Part shown: one piece after another, positions 1-8,594 of the stretch
Position numbering within the stretch: position 1 is the stretch's first letter
How the letters are laid out: the number at the start of each line of letters is the position of its first letter
Assembly: GCF_012933445.1 (NCBI RefSeq)
Contig: NZ_JABBNC010000001.1
Location: forward strand, 248,001 to 312,000
From: Actinoplanes sp. TBRC 11911
GTDB lineage: Bacteria; Actinomycetota; Actinomycetes; Mycobacteriales; Micromonosporaceae
Length of the DNA stretch: 64,000 nt
Reading direction: 5' to 3'
Translations under genes and position numbers: made by a program
Notes under the pieces: model-generated
Told to the model about the DNA's origin: nothing
The model's input: only the letters and a program-made list of their open reading frames with translations
Database searches by the model: none

Positions 1-1
1 G

Positions 2-1315
2 CAGTTCGTCTTCAACATGGTGAAGTTTCTCTATTACTGGGGTGACCACGACGGCTGCCTGTCCTTGGCGACCAAGGTTCACGAGGAACGCAAGAAAGAT
101 CGTGGCGAGGACAACGAGCACACCCTGAGCGTGGCCAAATGGCGCGCGTGGATCCTGTGGGTTCTAGGACACTTCCGGGAGGCTGCCGACATCAACCGAC
201 GCTGCCTGGAACTCTCCGAGTCCACGGTCGGCGCGGCTGACGAGGGAACACTGGACTCGATGACCCGGGTAGCGCTCGACCTCCGCACCGCCGGAGACGC
301 CACGGCCGCCCTCGAACTCGACCGCCGCGCCTTCGAGAGGTGCGCCCGGGAATTCGGCGAGGACGACCCGGCGACGTTGAACGCCGCCATGCACCTGGGT
401 ATGTGCCTCAAATTCAACGGTGCCTTCAACGAGGCACTCAGACTGGACAGCGACACGTATCGACGGAGCGTCGCCGTTCTCGGCGAGAACACCGACGACA
501 CCCTGCGGGTGCTCAACTATCTGACGATCGGCCAACGCGAGGCCGGCGACTACCTCGGCGCGCACAAACGCCAGGAAGCGGTTTACCAGACGTTTATCAA
601 CGTCTACGGGATGGAGAATCCCGCCGTCACACGCGCGGCACGCAACCTCGCTGTCGCCCGGCGCCGGGCCGGGGATCATGACGGCGCGCTGGCTCTCTCC
701 TCGGACACGCTGCGGAGGTTCAGCAACCGCTACGGCGACAACTATCCGGAGACCATGGCGGCCGCGCTGGATCTGGCCATCGACCTGCGCCATTCCGCGG
801 ACCTCCCGGGGGCGCTCAAACTGGGCGCGGAAACCCTTGACCGCTATGTCAAGGTGTTCGGCGAACGCCACCCGCATACGTTGGCGGCACGGGCGAACCT
901 GGCCATCGTCATGCGGCTGATGGGCGAGCCGGACGCGGCGCACGCGTCGAACGCCGGGACCCTGAAGGTGCTGGATGAGACGCTCGGCCTGGAACACCCC
1001 ATCGCCATCGTCTGTGCCATCAACCTGGGAAGTGATCTAGCCGCTCAGGGCAAAGCCCGGGAAGCGTACGAGCGTGACATCGACTCACTGGATCGATGCC
1101 GCCGGGTCTTCGCCGAGAACCATCCATCGACACTGGCGTGCAGTCTGAACCTGGCCATCGATCTGGGCCGACTCGACCGGATCGCCGAAGCCGACAAGAT
1201 CCACGCAGACACCCTGGATCGTTACCGCCGGGTGCTCGGGGGTAAGCACCCGGCCACGTTGAACGCGCTGCAGAGTGTCCGAGCGGATTGCGACATCGAC
1301 CCGTCACCTCTGTAG
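2..1315 (+). CDS. TPR protein, C-terminal part (5' end outside window), copy A
   Basis: The open frame runs in from the left edge (frame from base 2), so the start is outside the window; the ATG at base 17 is internal. About 437 visible residues form a series of TPR-like units of roughly 42 residues, each carrying a version of G-x-x-HP-x-TL-x-A-x-x-NLA. The protein aligns along its whole visible length with the C-terminal third of the protein at 15052-18822. Shared segments include YYWGDH at the left edge, NLAVARRRAG in the middle, and nearly identical ends (DIDPSPL and DVDPMPL). By that homology the missing part is probably a vWA-like plus NB-ARC region, as in FxSxx-COOH-system TPR proteins (FxsT). 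TPR arrays bind protein or peptide partners, so a role in sensing is inferred. The stop lies 12 bases from the convergent HExxH gene. Confidence 0.85.
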   Translation, partial: QFVFNMVKFLYYWGDHDGCLSLATKVHEERKKDRGEDNEHTLSVAKWRAWILWVLGHFREAADINRRCLELSESTVGAADEGTLDSMTRVALDLRTAGDATAALELDRRAFERCAREFGEDDPATLNAAMHLGMCLKFNGAFNEALRLDSDTYRRSVAVLGENTDDTLRVLNYLTIGQREAGDYLGAHKRQEAVYQTFINVYGMENPAVTRAARNLAVARRRAGDHDGALALSSDTLRRFSNRYGDNYPETMAAALDLAIDLRHSADLPGALKLGAETLDRYVKVFGERHPHTLAARANLAIVMRLMGEPDAAHASNAGTLKVLDETLGLEHPIAIVCAINLGSDLAAQGKAREAYERDIDSLDRCRRVFAENHPSTLACSLNLAIDLGRLDRIAEADKIHADTLDRYRRVLGGKHPATLNALQSVRADCDIDPSPL

Positions 1316-1327
1316 GCACCGGTGCGA

Positions 1328-3112
1328 TCACCCGGCTAACCATCGCGCGGCGGTCAACGGCGACGGCCGCGCGGCGAAGTCCTTGACGGCGTCGTGCACC
1401 GCCTTGACCAGCTCGGACCTACCGAGCAAGGCTCGCCATTCGCGCCGGCCGGGTTGTGCCGCGACCGCCAGTCCTAGGCCCGACCACGCGTCGAAGTCCG
1501 CAGAAGATCGCGCAATGGCGCGCACGTACTCCACTTCGGCTCGGTCACTGTCACCCTGCAGCAGAAGAACGTCGCCGCGAGGAGCCGGGGGCCCATCTGG
1601 AACCGGCATGCCCCGGTAGAGTTGCAGGCGTCGATGCGACCACACCGAGTCACCGGCGCGGACCCGAACTCGCGCCGCGGCAGCCGGTGGCGCATCGAGT
1701 CCGCCGGTCCACGCGACGACCGCGTCTCGGACCCAGCCGGGATCAACCTCGAGGTTGCGCAGCCGCCACCCGGCCCGGTGATCCAGGAAGAGCGCCCGCG
1801 CCGCTCGATCGGCATGGGCCGGCACGCTCTCGCGCAGCCAAGAGCGCAGTGGCGTGCCCATGCCTTCGACGAAACGGCGCCCCCATTCGGTCAGTTCGCT
1901 GCAGCGGTGCAGCGCCTGCCATCCGGCCCACGCTTGCCGTCGCGCAAGGGCGAACTCGAAATCGGCCGTCTCGACATCTGTCGCTCGCCGTGAGCTCCGC
2001 TGCTCGCACCAGAAACCCGTTATACCGAGAAACGCGTATACACCTTGTAGCAGCCCGGCTGCGGGGCGTGGATCGGGACGCCAGGGTGCGTACAAGTCTG
2101 ATTCCTGATCCATTCCCGTCGTCAAATCGACAAGGTGGAGGATCGCACCCAGTTTATTATGTTGAAATTCGTGCACCATCGTCACGGCCGCCGCTTGAGG
2201 ATCGGCCGGTAAAGACATCAGGGCCGCCCCGAAAGCGTCACCGGTAGAAGCGCTACGGATCTCCCAGCCAGGGTTCTCCGACAACGGCGTGATGGACCAT
2301 AATCCGGTTCGGATTGGATCAGCGCGACCCGGATGGAAACGGTCGATAATGTGCCATGCTTCGCCGAGACGATCGCGCCACGATGCCACGGAAGGCTCGT
2401 CGAGCCGGCCCGGATCGATCGGATCGGCGAGGTCACGATACGGGTCTACGTCGTCGAGAAATACGTCCAGCGCGCCCTTCTCCGACAATAAATTGAGTCG
2501 CCGCAGGTTCCACCAGCGCACAGCCGGCTCACCAACCCGCTCAATCACGAGCGAATCCCCATCCAGGCGCAGGACCACGCTGCCGTCGCGTGACTCGGCA
2601 TCAGCGATTCGATACTCGTCAGCAGGTCCGATGTGGGCTATGCCCAGCGTCGGGAGCACGATAACACCCCGGCGCACCGGGACCCGGAGCTTGGTGGCGA
2701 CACTGCCCCGCACGGCGGCGGCAAGGATGACGGAGTACAGGTGACCCACCGCGACCCATATGGGAGCGTCGCCGGTCGCGTCGTACCTGATCCGCCGGAG
2801 CGTGTGCGCGAACCAGACACCGACCTGGGGATGCATCAGAACAGCTTCCAGATCGGATGGTGACCGATCCTCGATCTGCCGCAACAATCGCCACGCCTCA
2901 CTCGCGGGCGGCAACGGGCCGAGCAGCTCGACGTCGTCCTTTATGAGACCGTAGAGCTCGTACAGAAGAAGGAGGCGCCGACTGTACTCGGATGCGATCA
3001 GCCGGCGAATTACAGCGCTATCTCCGCCGCCAGTAGCAATAGAATCGAAGTCGGCGATCGGAAGGTTATGCGTAACCTCTCTGCGGAACATGTCGGAGCC
3101 AGACTCGGACAC
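1328..3112 (-). CDS. HExxH-motif putative peptide-modifying protein (peptide beta-hydroxylase-like), copy A
   Basis: 594 residues. A HEFQH motif (HExxH) sits near residue 313, followed by NKLGAILHL, with a Trp/Arg-rich C-terminal half. This matches the HEXXH-motif domain found as a stand-alone protein, or fused to the radical-SAM maturase FxsB, in actinobacterial RiPP loci. Current family names call such proteins alpha-ketoglutarate-HExxH-type peptide beta-hydroxylases, so peptide hydroxylation is a family-based inference. The GTG start at 3112 has a strong GGAGGAG ribosome site. It lies 18 bases after the stop of the small peptide gene at 3131-3310, so the two are almost certainly one transcript. 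The paralog at 18791-20590 shows the same H-E-x-x-H-x-x-LG-x-x-x-HL pattern. No radical-SAM or SPASM cysteine cluster is present. Confidence 0.8.
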   Translation of the reverse strand: MSESGSDMFRREVTHNLPIADFDSIATGGGDSAVIRRLIASEYSRRLLLLYELYGLIKDDVELLGPLPPASEAWRLLRQIEDRSPSDLEAVLMHPQVGVWFAHTLRRIRYDATGDAPIWVAVGHLYSVILAAAVRGSVATKLRVPVRRGVIVLPTLGIAHIGPADEYRIADAESRDGSVVLRLDGDSLVIERVGEPAVRWWNLRRLNLLSEKGALDVFLDDVDPYRDLADPIDPGRLDEPSVASWRDRLGEAWHIIDRFHPGRADPIRTGLWSITPLSENPGWEIRSASTGDAFGAALMSLPADPQAAAVTMVHEFQHNKLGAILHLVDLTTGMDQESDLYAPWRPDPRPAAGLLQGVYAFLGITGFWCEQRSSRRATDVETADFEFALARRQAWAGWQALHRCSELTEWGRRFVEGMGTPLRSWLRESVPAHADRAARALFLDHRAGWRLRNLEVDPGWVRDAVVAWTGGLDAPPAAAARVRVRAGDSVWSHRRLQLYRGMPVPDGPPAPRGDVLLLQGDSDRAEVEYVRAIARSSADFDAWSGLGLAVAAQPGRREWRALLGRSELVKAVHDAVKDFAARPSPLTAARWLAG

Positions 3113-3130
3113 ATCACTCCTCCGCGCCTG

Positions 3131-3310
3131 TCAGTCTGCCCTGGTCGGTGGGCCGGATTCACTCATGTTTGTTCGTAGCCGCTGGAGTTGACCACGCACT
3201 CGCTCCAGCGATAAGGTCAGCAGCTGGTTGTCCAATGACTCTAGCTGCCGCAAGGAGACTCCGGTCAGATTGACCAAGTCCGTGGGAATCGCTTCGACCG
3301 GTTGATCCAC
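3131..3310 (-). CDS. Small FxsA-like peptide ending SGPPTRAD (candidate precursor A)
   Basis: 59 residues, start GTG at 3310 with an AAGGGGA ribosome site about 9 bases upstream, stop TGA at 3131. The N-terminal two thirds resemble the leader of FxSxx-COOH precursor peptides: a DLVNLTGVSLRQLESLD segment followed by an amphipathic LERV stretch. The C-terminus is not FxSxx. It ends RTNMSESGPPTRAD, and the second peptide at 20653-20826 ends RANIGGSGPPGRAD. Gene order (peptide, then HExxH enzyme 18 bases downstream) is identical in both copies. This makes it a strong candidate substrate, with the tail after N(M/I) as the likely modified core. That function is inferred; the conserved tail and gene order are seen directly. 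Confidence 0.75.
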   Translation of the reverse strand: MDQPVEAIPTDLVNLTGVSLRQLESLDNQLLTLSLERVRGQLQRLRTNMSESGPPTRAD

Positions 3311-3842
3311 AGTGTGAGTCCCCTTTTACCCCGTGCCGGCGGCGGGACCAGCAAGCAACCGCGTCCGTCGTCGCGAGCCGAGCGGTGCGGCCATCAGCAT
3401 TTGGCCGTCAGTCTTGCAGAATACGTGCCGCATAGCCAACATCCCAAATATTTGATCTCCGACGCATGGGCGTTGACGAATTCCCTCTCATCCCGGCGGA
3501 GCATGTTCAATGCGAGTACCAGGTCGAACAGCGACGGTTCGCGTCTAGGACGCACTCCGGTGCAATGGCGGCGCGGGGAGAATCGCCGTGCCAAGGAGCA
3601 CAAATCGCCGTGTCGCACGGCACCGCACCACCGTACGGTTTGGACCCGGAGAGTGGCGGCGGCGCGACGGTGCTCCAACCCGGCCCGCCGCCACTCTCCC
3701 CTTCCCGCTCCTCGACGACGGCTCCTTGACGACGGCTCCTTGACGCCCGGGCGACGCCCCGGTTAACGTGCGGCAGTCATGCCGATGCATGAATGAATAT
3801 CTATTCGTTCCGTCCCGTTCCCCCGGTATGGAAGGAAGTGCG
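3311..3842. other. Intergenic region between peptide A and the DUF1593 gene
   Basis: About 530 bases between divergent genes, expected to hold both promoters. Short open frames here lack ribosome sites and recognisable products. The one structure I can point to is a 14-base direct repeat (GACGACGGCTCCTT, twice head to tail) at 3714-3741. I see no clear -10/-35 pair. Confidence 0.5.
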
Positions 3843-5306
3843 ATGCACCGTCGCTCCATTGTTCGTGGGTTTGTCGCCGCCGCTCTGGCCCTCGTTCTCC
3901 CGGTCGGGCTGGCCGCACCCGCGCAAGCGTCCGGACACCACCCGGCCAAGCCCCGCATCATCGTTTCGCAGGACGGCGAGGTGGACGACATGGACTCGTT
4001 CATCCGCTTCCTCTACTACGCCAACGAGTTCGACATCGAGGGCATCGTCTACTCGAGCTCGCAGTTCCACTACGCCGGCGACGGCGCGAGTGTGCCGCCG
4101 TTCCGCTGGACCGGCACCGAGTGGCTCAACCACTACATCGACCTGTACGCGAAGGTCTACCCGAACCTGCGCAAGCACGCCGACGGCTACCCGTCCCCCG
4201 CCAAGCTGCGCGCGCTCTACAAAATCGGGAACATCGACAACGTCGGCGAGATGGACAAGGACACCCAGGGCTCCGCGTGGATCGAGAAGACGATCCTGGA
4301 GGACAAGCCGGGCCCGCTCTACATCCAGTCGTGGGGCGGCTTGAACACCACCGCCCGGGCACTCAAGTCCATTCAGGAGCGTTACCAGGGCAGCCGGAAA
4401 TGGCCGCGGATCCAGCGCGAGATCAGCCAGAAGGTCGTCATCTACAACATCCTCAACCAGGACGACACGCTGAACGGCTATATCAAGCCGAACTGGCCGG
4501 ACCTCAAGATCGTCGACAACCAGAGCCAGTTCTGGAGCTTCGCCTACCTGTGGAACCGGACCGTGCCCACCGACTACCAGTACGCCTTGAAAGCCCCGTA
4601 CATGGAACAGAATTTCCTGACCGGCCGCGGTGCGCTGCTCGAGCAGTACCGCACCTACCGCGACGGCAAGCCGACGCCCGGCGACGACCAGAACAACCGC
4701 TGGCGCCCGGAGCAGAACCTCTCGTACAACGTGCACGACTTCATCTCGGAGGGCGACTCCCCTTCGTTCCTGTACCTGCTCGACTTCAACGGCCTCCGTT
4801 CGTCGGAGGATCCCACGTACGGCGGCTGGGGCGGCCGTTTCGCCCCCAACGCGTCCGGCTGGATCGACACCAGTGACGTCAACACCTTCACCGGCGCGGC
4901 CGACCGCAACTTCCCGCAGACCCGCTGGGTGCCCGACCTGCAGAACGACTTCGCCGCCCGGGCGGCCTGGGGCGTGACGCCGCACTATCGCGACGCCAAC
5001 CACAACCCCATCGCCTCCGTACGCGAAGGAGTGAACCGAACAGCACGGGCGGGCCAGAAAGTCACCCTGCACGGGCGCGGCTCCGACCCCGACGGCGACC
5101 GCCTGTCCTACCGGTGGTGGGAGTACACGGACGCGGACACCTACGGCGGCACGGTCACGCTTTCCGCAACCGCCGCGGCGACCACCTCGTTCACCGTCCC
5201 GGCCGACGCCCAACCCGGTGACACCATCCACCTCATCTTCGAGGTCACCGACGACGGCACGCCCGCCCTCAAGCACTACCAGCGGGTGATCGTCACGGTG
5301 AAGTAG
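3843..5306 (+). CDS. Secreted DUF1593 (nucleoside hydrolase-like) protein
   Basis: 487 residues. The chosen ATG follows GGAAGGAAG by 4 bases and gives a Sec signal peptide (MHRRSIVRGFVAAALAL, cleavage near AQASG). An upstream in-frame start at 3768 would precede the signal peptide and is less likely. The mature N-terminus begins PRIIVSQDGEVDDMDSFIRF, the DUF1593 counterpart of the aspartate-rich calcium/ribose site of inosine-uridine nucleoside hydrolases. The last 90 residues (from about SVREGVNRTARAG) are an Ig-like beta-sandwich typical of these proteins. DUF1593 proteins are extracellular and often linked to plant polysaccharide or nucleoside breakdown, but the substrate cannot be read from sequence. 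A stem-loop terminator follows the stop. Confidence 0.85.
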   Translation: MHRRSIVRGFVAAALALVLPVGLAAPAQASGHHPAKPRIIVSQDGEVDDMDSFIRFLYYANEFDIEGIVYSSSQFHYAGDGASVPPFRWTGTEWLNHYIDLYAKVYPNLRKHADGYPSPAKLRALYKIGNIDNVGEMDKDTQGSAWIEKTILEDKPGPLYIQSWGGLNTTARALKSIQERYQGSRKWPRIQREISQKVVIYNILNQDDTLNGYIKPNWPDLKIVDNQSQFWSFAYLWNRTVPTDYQYALKAPYMEQNFLTGRGALLEQYRTYRDGKPTPGDDQNNRWRPEQNLSYNVHDFISEGDSPSFLYLLDFNGLRSSEDPTYGGWGGRFAPNASGWIDTSDVNTFTGAADRNFPQTRWVPDLQNDFAARAAWGVTPHYRDANHNPIASVREGVNRTARAGQKVTLHGRGSDPDGDRLSYRWWEYTDADTYGGTVTLSATAAATTSFTVPADAQPGDTIHLIFEVTDDGTPALKHYQRVIVTVK

Positions 5307-5308
5307 GC

Positions 5309-5356
5309 GCGGATTGATTGATTCGCTGGTCAGGACGTCGAGATCAATCAATCCGC
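5309..5356 (+). terminator. Stem-loop terminator after the DUF1593 gene
   Basis: A perfect 14-bp inverted repeat (GCGGATTGATTGAT at 5309-5322, complement at 5343-5356) with a 20-base loop begins 3 bases after the stop codon. There is no T-tract, as is common in high-GC actinobacteria. Confidence 0.7.
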
Positions 5357-5417
5357 CCGGTACGAAGAATCTCGATCGAGCGTCGCAGCACGCGGCGCCA
5401 CGACGAGAGGACACAGC

Positions 5418-5858
5418 TTGAAGACCATCATCGGACGGGTGGCGGCCGCGGGGGCGGCCCTCGTCGCCGCGGCCACCGCGCTCACCGCCGGGCCGGGTGC
5501 CGCCTACGCCAGTGACGTCAACCCGTACTCGGCGTCGGCGCTCTGCGGTTCCGGTTACAAGGTCGTCGCCTCGCACGGCATCGAGGGGGCGCTCTACACC
5601 TACCTGCTCTACAACAGCAGCAACGGCAACAACTGCGCGGTGACGCTCAAGCAGAAGAACTTCACCACGAAGGACACCACCGACGTGTACATCCTCTCGC
5701 AGGACACACACCAGTCGAAGGAGGACTTCAAGCCGTACACGTCCTACGCCGGTCCGATCTACATGCACGCGCCGGGCGAGTGCGTCAAGTTCGGCGGGCA
5801 GGTCATGTACGGCAACCTGATCTACAAGTGGGACAGCGACTGGGTCGCCTGCGACTGA
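5418..5858 (+). CDS. Spore-associated protein A-like small secreted protein
   Basis: 146 residues with a TTG start seven bases after GAGAGG. An Ala-rich Sec signal peptide is cut near AYA-SDVNPY. The mature part has the layout of the actinobacterial SapA (spore-associated protein A) family: a CGSGYKVV opening, a YLLYNSSNGNNCAVTLKQ strand pair, YAGPIYMHAPGECVKFGG, and a final aromatic strand ending VACD. Four cysteines probably form two disulfides. SapA-type proteins are found on or around actinomycete spores and mycelium, but the molecular role is not known. Its stop is 4 bases from the end of the convergent XRE regulator gene. Confidence 0.75.
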   Translation: MKTIIGRVAAAGAALVAAATALTAGPGAAYASDVNPYSASALCGSGYKVVASHGIEGALYTYLLYNSSNGNNCAVTLKQKNFTTKDTTDVYILSQDTHQSKEDFKPYTSYAGPIYMHAPGECVKFGGQVMYGNLIYKWDSDWVACD

Positions 5859-5862
5859 CTCG

Positions 5863-6912
5863 TCAACTGACCGGATAGAGGCATGCGACCCGGCCGGCGG
5901 CCGTCCGCTGGTTCACGGCCAGGCGACTCGTGTCGCCGGCCAGGTCCAGCACCCCGGTCGGGGCCTCACCGCCCAGGCAGGCCGCGGCGGCCAGCACCGG
6001 CGTCACCCCGGCGGGCCGGTCCCACCGCACGGCGAGACCGGTGCGGGTGAGCGCGATCTGGTGCCACGACGCCGCCTCGCCGTCGTCGGCGTAGTAGGCC
6101 GCGTAGCCGACCACCTGCACGCCCCGGCCGGTCGCGGTCAGCGTCACCGCGTCCGTCCCGGCGGCGGCCGCGGTCCGCAGCGTGATGGCGGCCGGGCCGG
6201 GGCGATCGCCCGGACAGCGGCTCACCGCCGTCCCGTCCGGCGGGTTGCCGTGCACGATCGCCGAGGCCACGACGCCGCCCCCGTCGACCCGGAACCACCG
6301 TACGTCCGGGGTGCCCGCCGTGTCGTCGGTGATCATCTCGCCGATACAGAACCCGACGAGCCCGATCGTGCACCCGGCCGGGACACGGTCCCGCGCGTGG
6401 TAGACCCGGCCCGCCCCGTCCCGGATCGTCGCGCCGCTGCCGTAGGTGCGCGCGGTGAACAGCGCGTGCTTGCTGACGGCCGGGCAGCCCGACGGGACGG
6501 CGGCCGCCGACGGCGCCGGTCCGGGGCGCCAGTTCAGCGTCAGCGCACCGGCCGCCACCACGGCGACGGCCAGCCCGGCGCGGAACGCGACGCGAGGTGA
6601 GCGCCAGGACCGCTCGGCCCGCGCCGGTGGGTCCACGGTGGCCGGAGCGGGTGGGCCGTCCAAGGCCGTCCATCGCTCACGCCACGCTTCCTGGTCACCG
6701 TTCAGGGCGCCCACGTACGCCAGCAGCACGTCGAGCGTCGGTCTCCGGTTGCCGCCGGCCGCCTCGGACAGCGTGGAAGCGCTGTACCCGGTCTTGCGCG
6801 CCAGCGCCCGATAGGTGGGGCTGCCGGCCTCGACCCGCAGCTTGCGAAGGTCGTACGCCAGCGCCTGCAACGGACCAGCGGTCGGATCGACCGGACGCTC
6901 CTGCCGAGCCAC
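5863..6912 (-). CDS. Membrane-anchored XRE/helix-turn-helix protein
   Basis: 349 residues from a GTG preceded by GGGGGAAGG; a longer frame to 6987 has no ribosome site. An N-terminal XRE-type helix-turn-helix (residues about 10-70, with YRALARKTGYSASTLSEAAGG) is followed by a Pro/Arg linker and one transmembrane helix (FRAGLAVAVVAAGALTL). A region of about 200 residues lies outside the membrane and has several cysteines. This layout, a cytoplasmic DNA-binding domain tied to an extracytoplasmic domain, is common in actinobacteria; the signal sensed is unknown. The gene is divergent from the GGDEF gene with about 100 bases between, so it may regulate that gene or itself. Confidence 0.75.
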   Translation of the reverse strand: MARQERPVDPTAGPLQALAYDLRKLRVEAGSPTYRALARKTGYSASTLSEAAGGNRRPTLDVLLAYVGALNGDQEAWRERWTALDGPPAPATVDPPARAERSWRSPRVAFRAGLAVAVVAAGALTLNWRPGPAPSAAAVPSGCPAVSKHALFTARTYGSGATIRDGAGRVYHARDRVPAGCTIGLVGFCIGEMITDDTAGTPDVRWFRVDGGGVVASAIVHGNPPDGTAVSRCPGDRPGPAAITLRTAAAAGTDAVTLTATGRGVQVVGYAAYYADDGEAASWHQIALTRTGLAVRWDRPAGVTPVLAAAACLGGEAPTGVLDLAGDTSRLAVNQRTAAGRVACLYPVS

Positions 6913-7014
6913 AACCTTCCCCCTTCGTGCACCGCGCCACAAATCGTACGATCGACCGGGAGAGGCGCAAAACGCACGTGCACTCAAGTCGTCCGCGCGG
7001 CGACCGATCTGACG

Positions 7015-8529
7015 GTGGTGATTCGTCAGCAGCGGCAGGTGATCCTGCTGGTCGCGGTGTGCCTAGCGCCCGGTGTGCCGATCGTCGTGCTCTCCGGCGG
7101 CCCGGCCGCCCCGTACACCCAGCTGGTCAGCAGCACGCTCGCCTGCGTGGCGGCGCTGTTCTGCGGCACCGCGGCCCGGCGAGCCGGCGGCGCGGTCCGG
7201 GCCGGCTGGGCGCTGCTGGCGCTCGGCTGCCTGGGCTGGGGGCTGGGGAACTACTACTGGTCGTGGAACGAGCTGGTCCTGCACGAACACGTGCTGTTCC
7301 CGTCGTTCGCCGACGCCGGCTACCTGATGTTCCCGGTGCTCGGCGCGGCCGGCCTGTGGCTGATCTCCGGCTGGACGTCGGCCGGCTCGCGTCTCACCGT
7401 GCTGCTCGACGGCGTGATCGCCGGTGGTGCGCTGTTCGTGGTCGGCTGGGTGGTCACCATCCGCTCGGTCTGGGAGGCGGGCGCCGACACCGCGTTCGCG
7501 TTCGTCGTGTCGATGGCCTACCCGGTCGGCGACATCGTGCTGGCCACCATGGCGGTGCTGCTGGCCGCCCGGACCCGGCGTGGCGGCCGCGACATCGGTG
7601 TCCTGCTGATCCTGGGCCTGACCGCGATGACCACCTCCGACACGCTGTTCGCGGTGGCCACCTCGGACGGCACGTACACGTCCGGCCAGGCCTCCGACGC
7701 CGGCTGGTTCATCGCGTTCGCGGCCTGCGCCGCGGCGGGCTGGCTGGCGTCCCGGCGGCGGATGGTGCGGCACGGCAGCGCGGTGATGACACGCCTGCAG
7801 ATCATGCTGCCGTACGTGCCGTTCGGGCTGGCGGCCTTCGTCGCGGCCGGGCAGACCGTGGCCGGTGGGCGGGTGGACGGTCCGGAGGCGGTGCCGCTGC
7901 TGCTCGGGGTGCTGCTGATCATGCTGCGGCAGCTGTCCACGTTGCTGCACAACGCCACGCTCACCCGGCGTCTCGAGCATCAGGCGTACCACGATCCGCT
8001 CACCGGGCTGGGCAACCGCGCGCTGTTCACCGAGCGGCTGGACGCCGCGCTGGCCGCCGCGATGCCGACCGCGATCGTGTATCTCGACCTCGACGACTTC
8101 AAGGTGATCAACGACTCGCTCGGGCACGACGCCGGCGACATCGTGCTGTGCACCGTCGCGGACCGGCTGCGGGAGTGCTTCCGGGAGCGGGCCACCATCG
8201 CCCGGCTGGGCGGCGACGAGTTCGCGGTGCTCACCGGCCGGGTCACCGGGCTGCCGGCGCAGGCCGAGCGGCTGCTGGCGTCGCTGCACGAGCCGATCCC
8301 GGTGGGCCCGCGCACGGTCCGGGTCGGCGGCAGCCTGGGCATCGCGGTCTCGGACGACGGCCCATTGACCGCCGAGGATCTGCACAAGAACGTCGATCTC
8401 GCCATGTACGCCGCGAAAGCCAAGGGCAAGAACACGTACGCCATGTTCGAGCCGTGCATGCGGCACGACTTCGACAACATCGTCCTCGATGATTTCGACG
8501 TCGAGCACCGGAGTCGGGCGGGACGTTGA
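7015..8529 (+). CDS. Membrane GGDEF-domain protein (putative diguanylate cyclase)
   Basis: 504 residues. The N-terminal half has eight to nine hydrophobic helices (residues about 8-310), followed by a GGDEF domain that starts at HDPLTGLGNR. It contains LGGDEFAVL, the intact catalytic signature, and the substrate-binding NDSLGHDAGD segment, so cyclic di-GMP synthesis is plausible. No EAL domain follows. The position of the RxxD product-inhibition site reads RERA, so the usual allosteric brake seems absent. The start (GTG at 7015 or 7018) has no good ribosome site, so the N-terminus is uncertain. The gene ends 65 bases before the lipoprotein gene and may form an operon with it. Confidence 0.85.
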   Translation: MVIRQQRQVILLVAVCLAPGVPIVVLSGGPAAPYTQLVSSTLACVAALFCGTAARRAGGAVRAGWALLALGCLGWGLGNYYWSWNELVLHEHVLFPSFADAGYLMFPVLGAAGLWLISGWTSAGSRLTVLLDGVIAGGALFVVGWVVTIRSVWEAGADTAFAFVVSMAYPVGDIVLATMAVLLAARTRRGGRDIGVLLILGLTAMTTSDTLFAVATSDGTYTSGQASDAGWFIAFAACAAAGWLASRRRMVRHGSAVMTRLQIMLPYVPFGLAAFVAAGQTVAGGRVDGPEAVPLLLGVLLIMLRQLSTLLHNATLTRRLEHQAYHDPLTGLGNRALFTERLDAALAAAMPTAIVYLDLDDFKVINDSLGHDAGDIVLCTVADRLRECFRERATIARLGGDEFAVLTGRVTGLPAQAERLLASLHEPIPVGPRTVRVGGSLGIAVSDDGPLTAEDLHKNVDLAMYAAKAKGKNTYAMFEPCMRHDFDNIVLDDFDVEHRSRAGR

Positions 8530-8594
8530 TGCAAAGCAAGGCGTTGCCGGCGGGCACTACGCTGTGCTCGCTTACCTCACGGGGATGGAGTTCG

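Noticed and set aside
3801..5768. 655-codon open frame on the minus strand opposite the DUF1593 and SapA-like genes
   Set aside because: Composition is Val/Gly/Arg-rich without domains, and the plus-strand genes have signal peptides, ribosome sites and known families. It is a high-GC antisense shadow.
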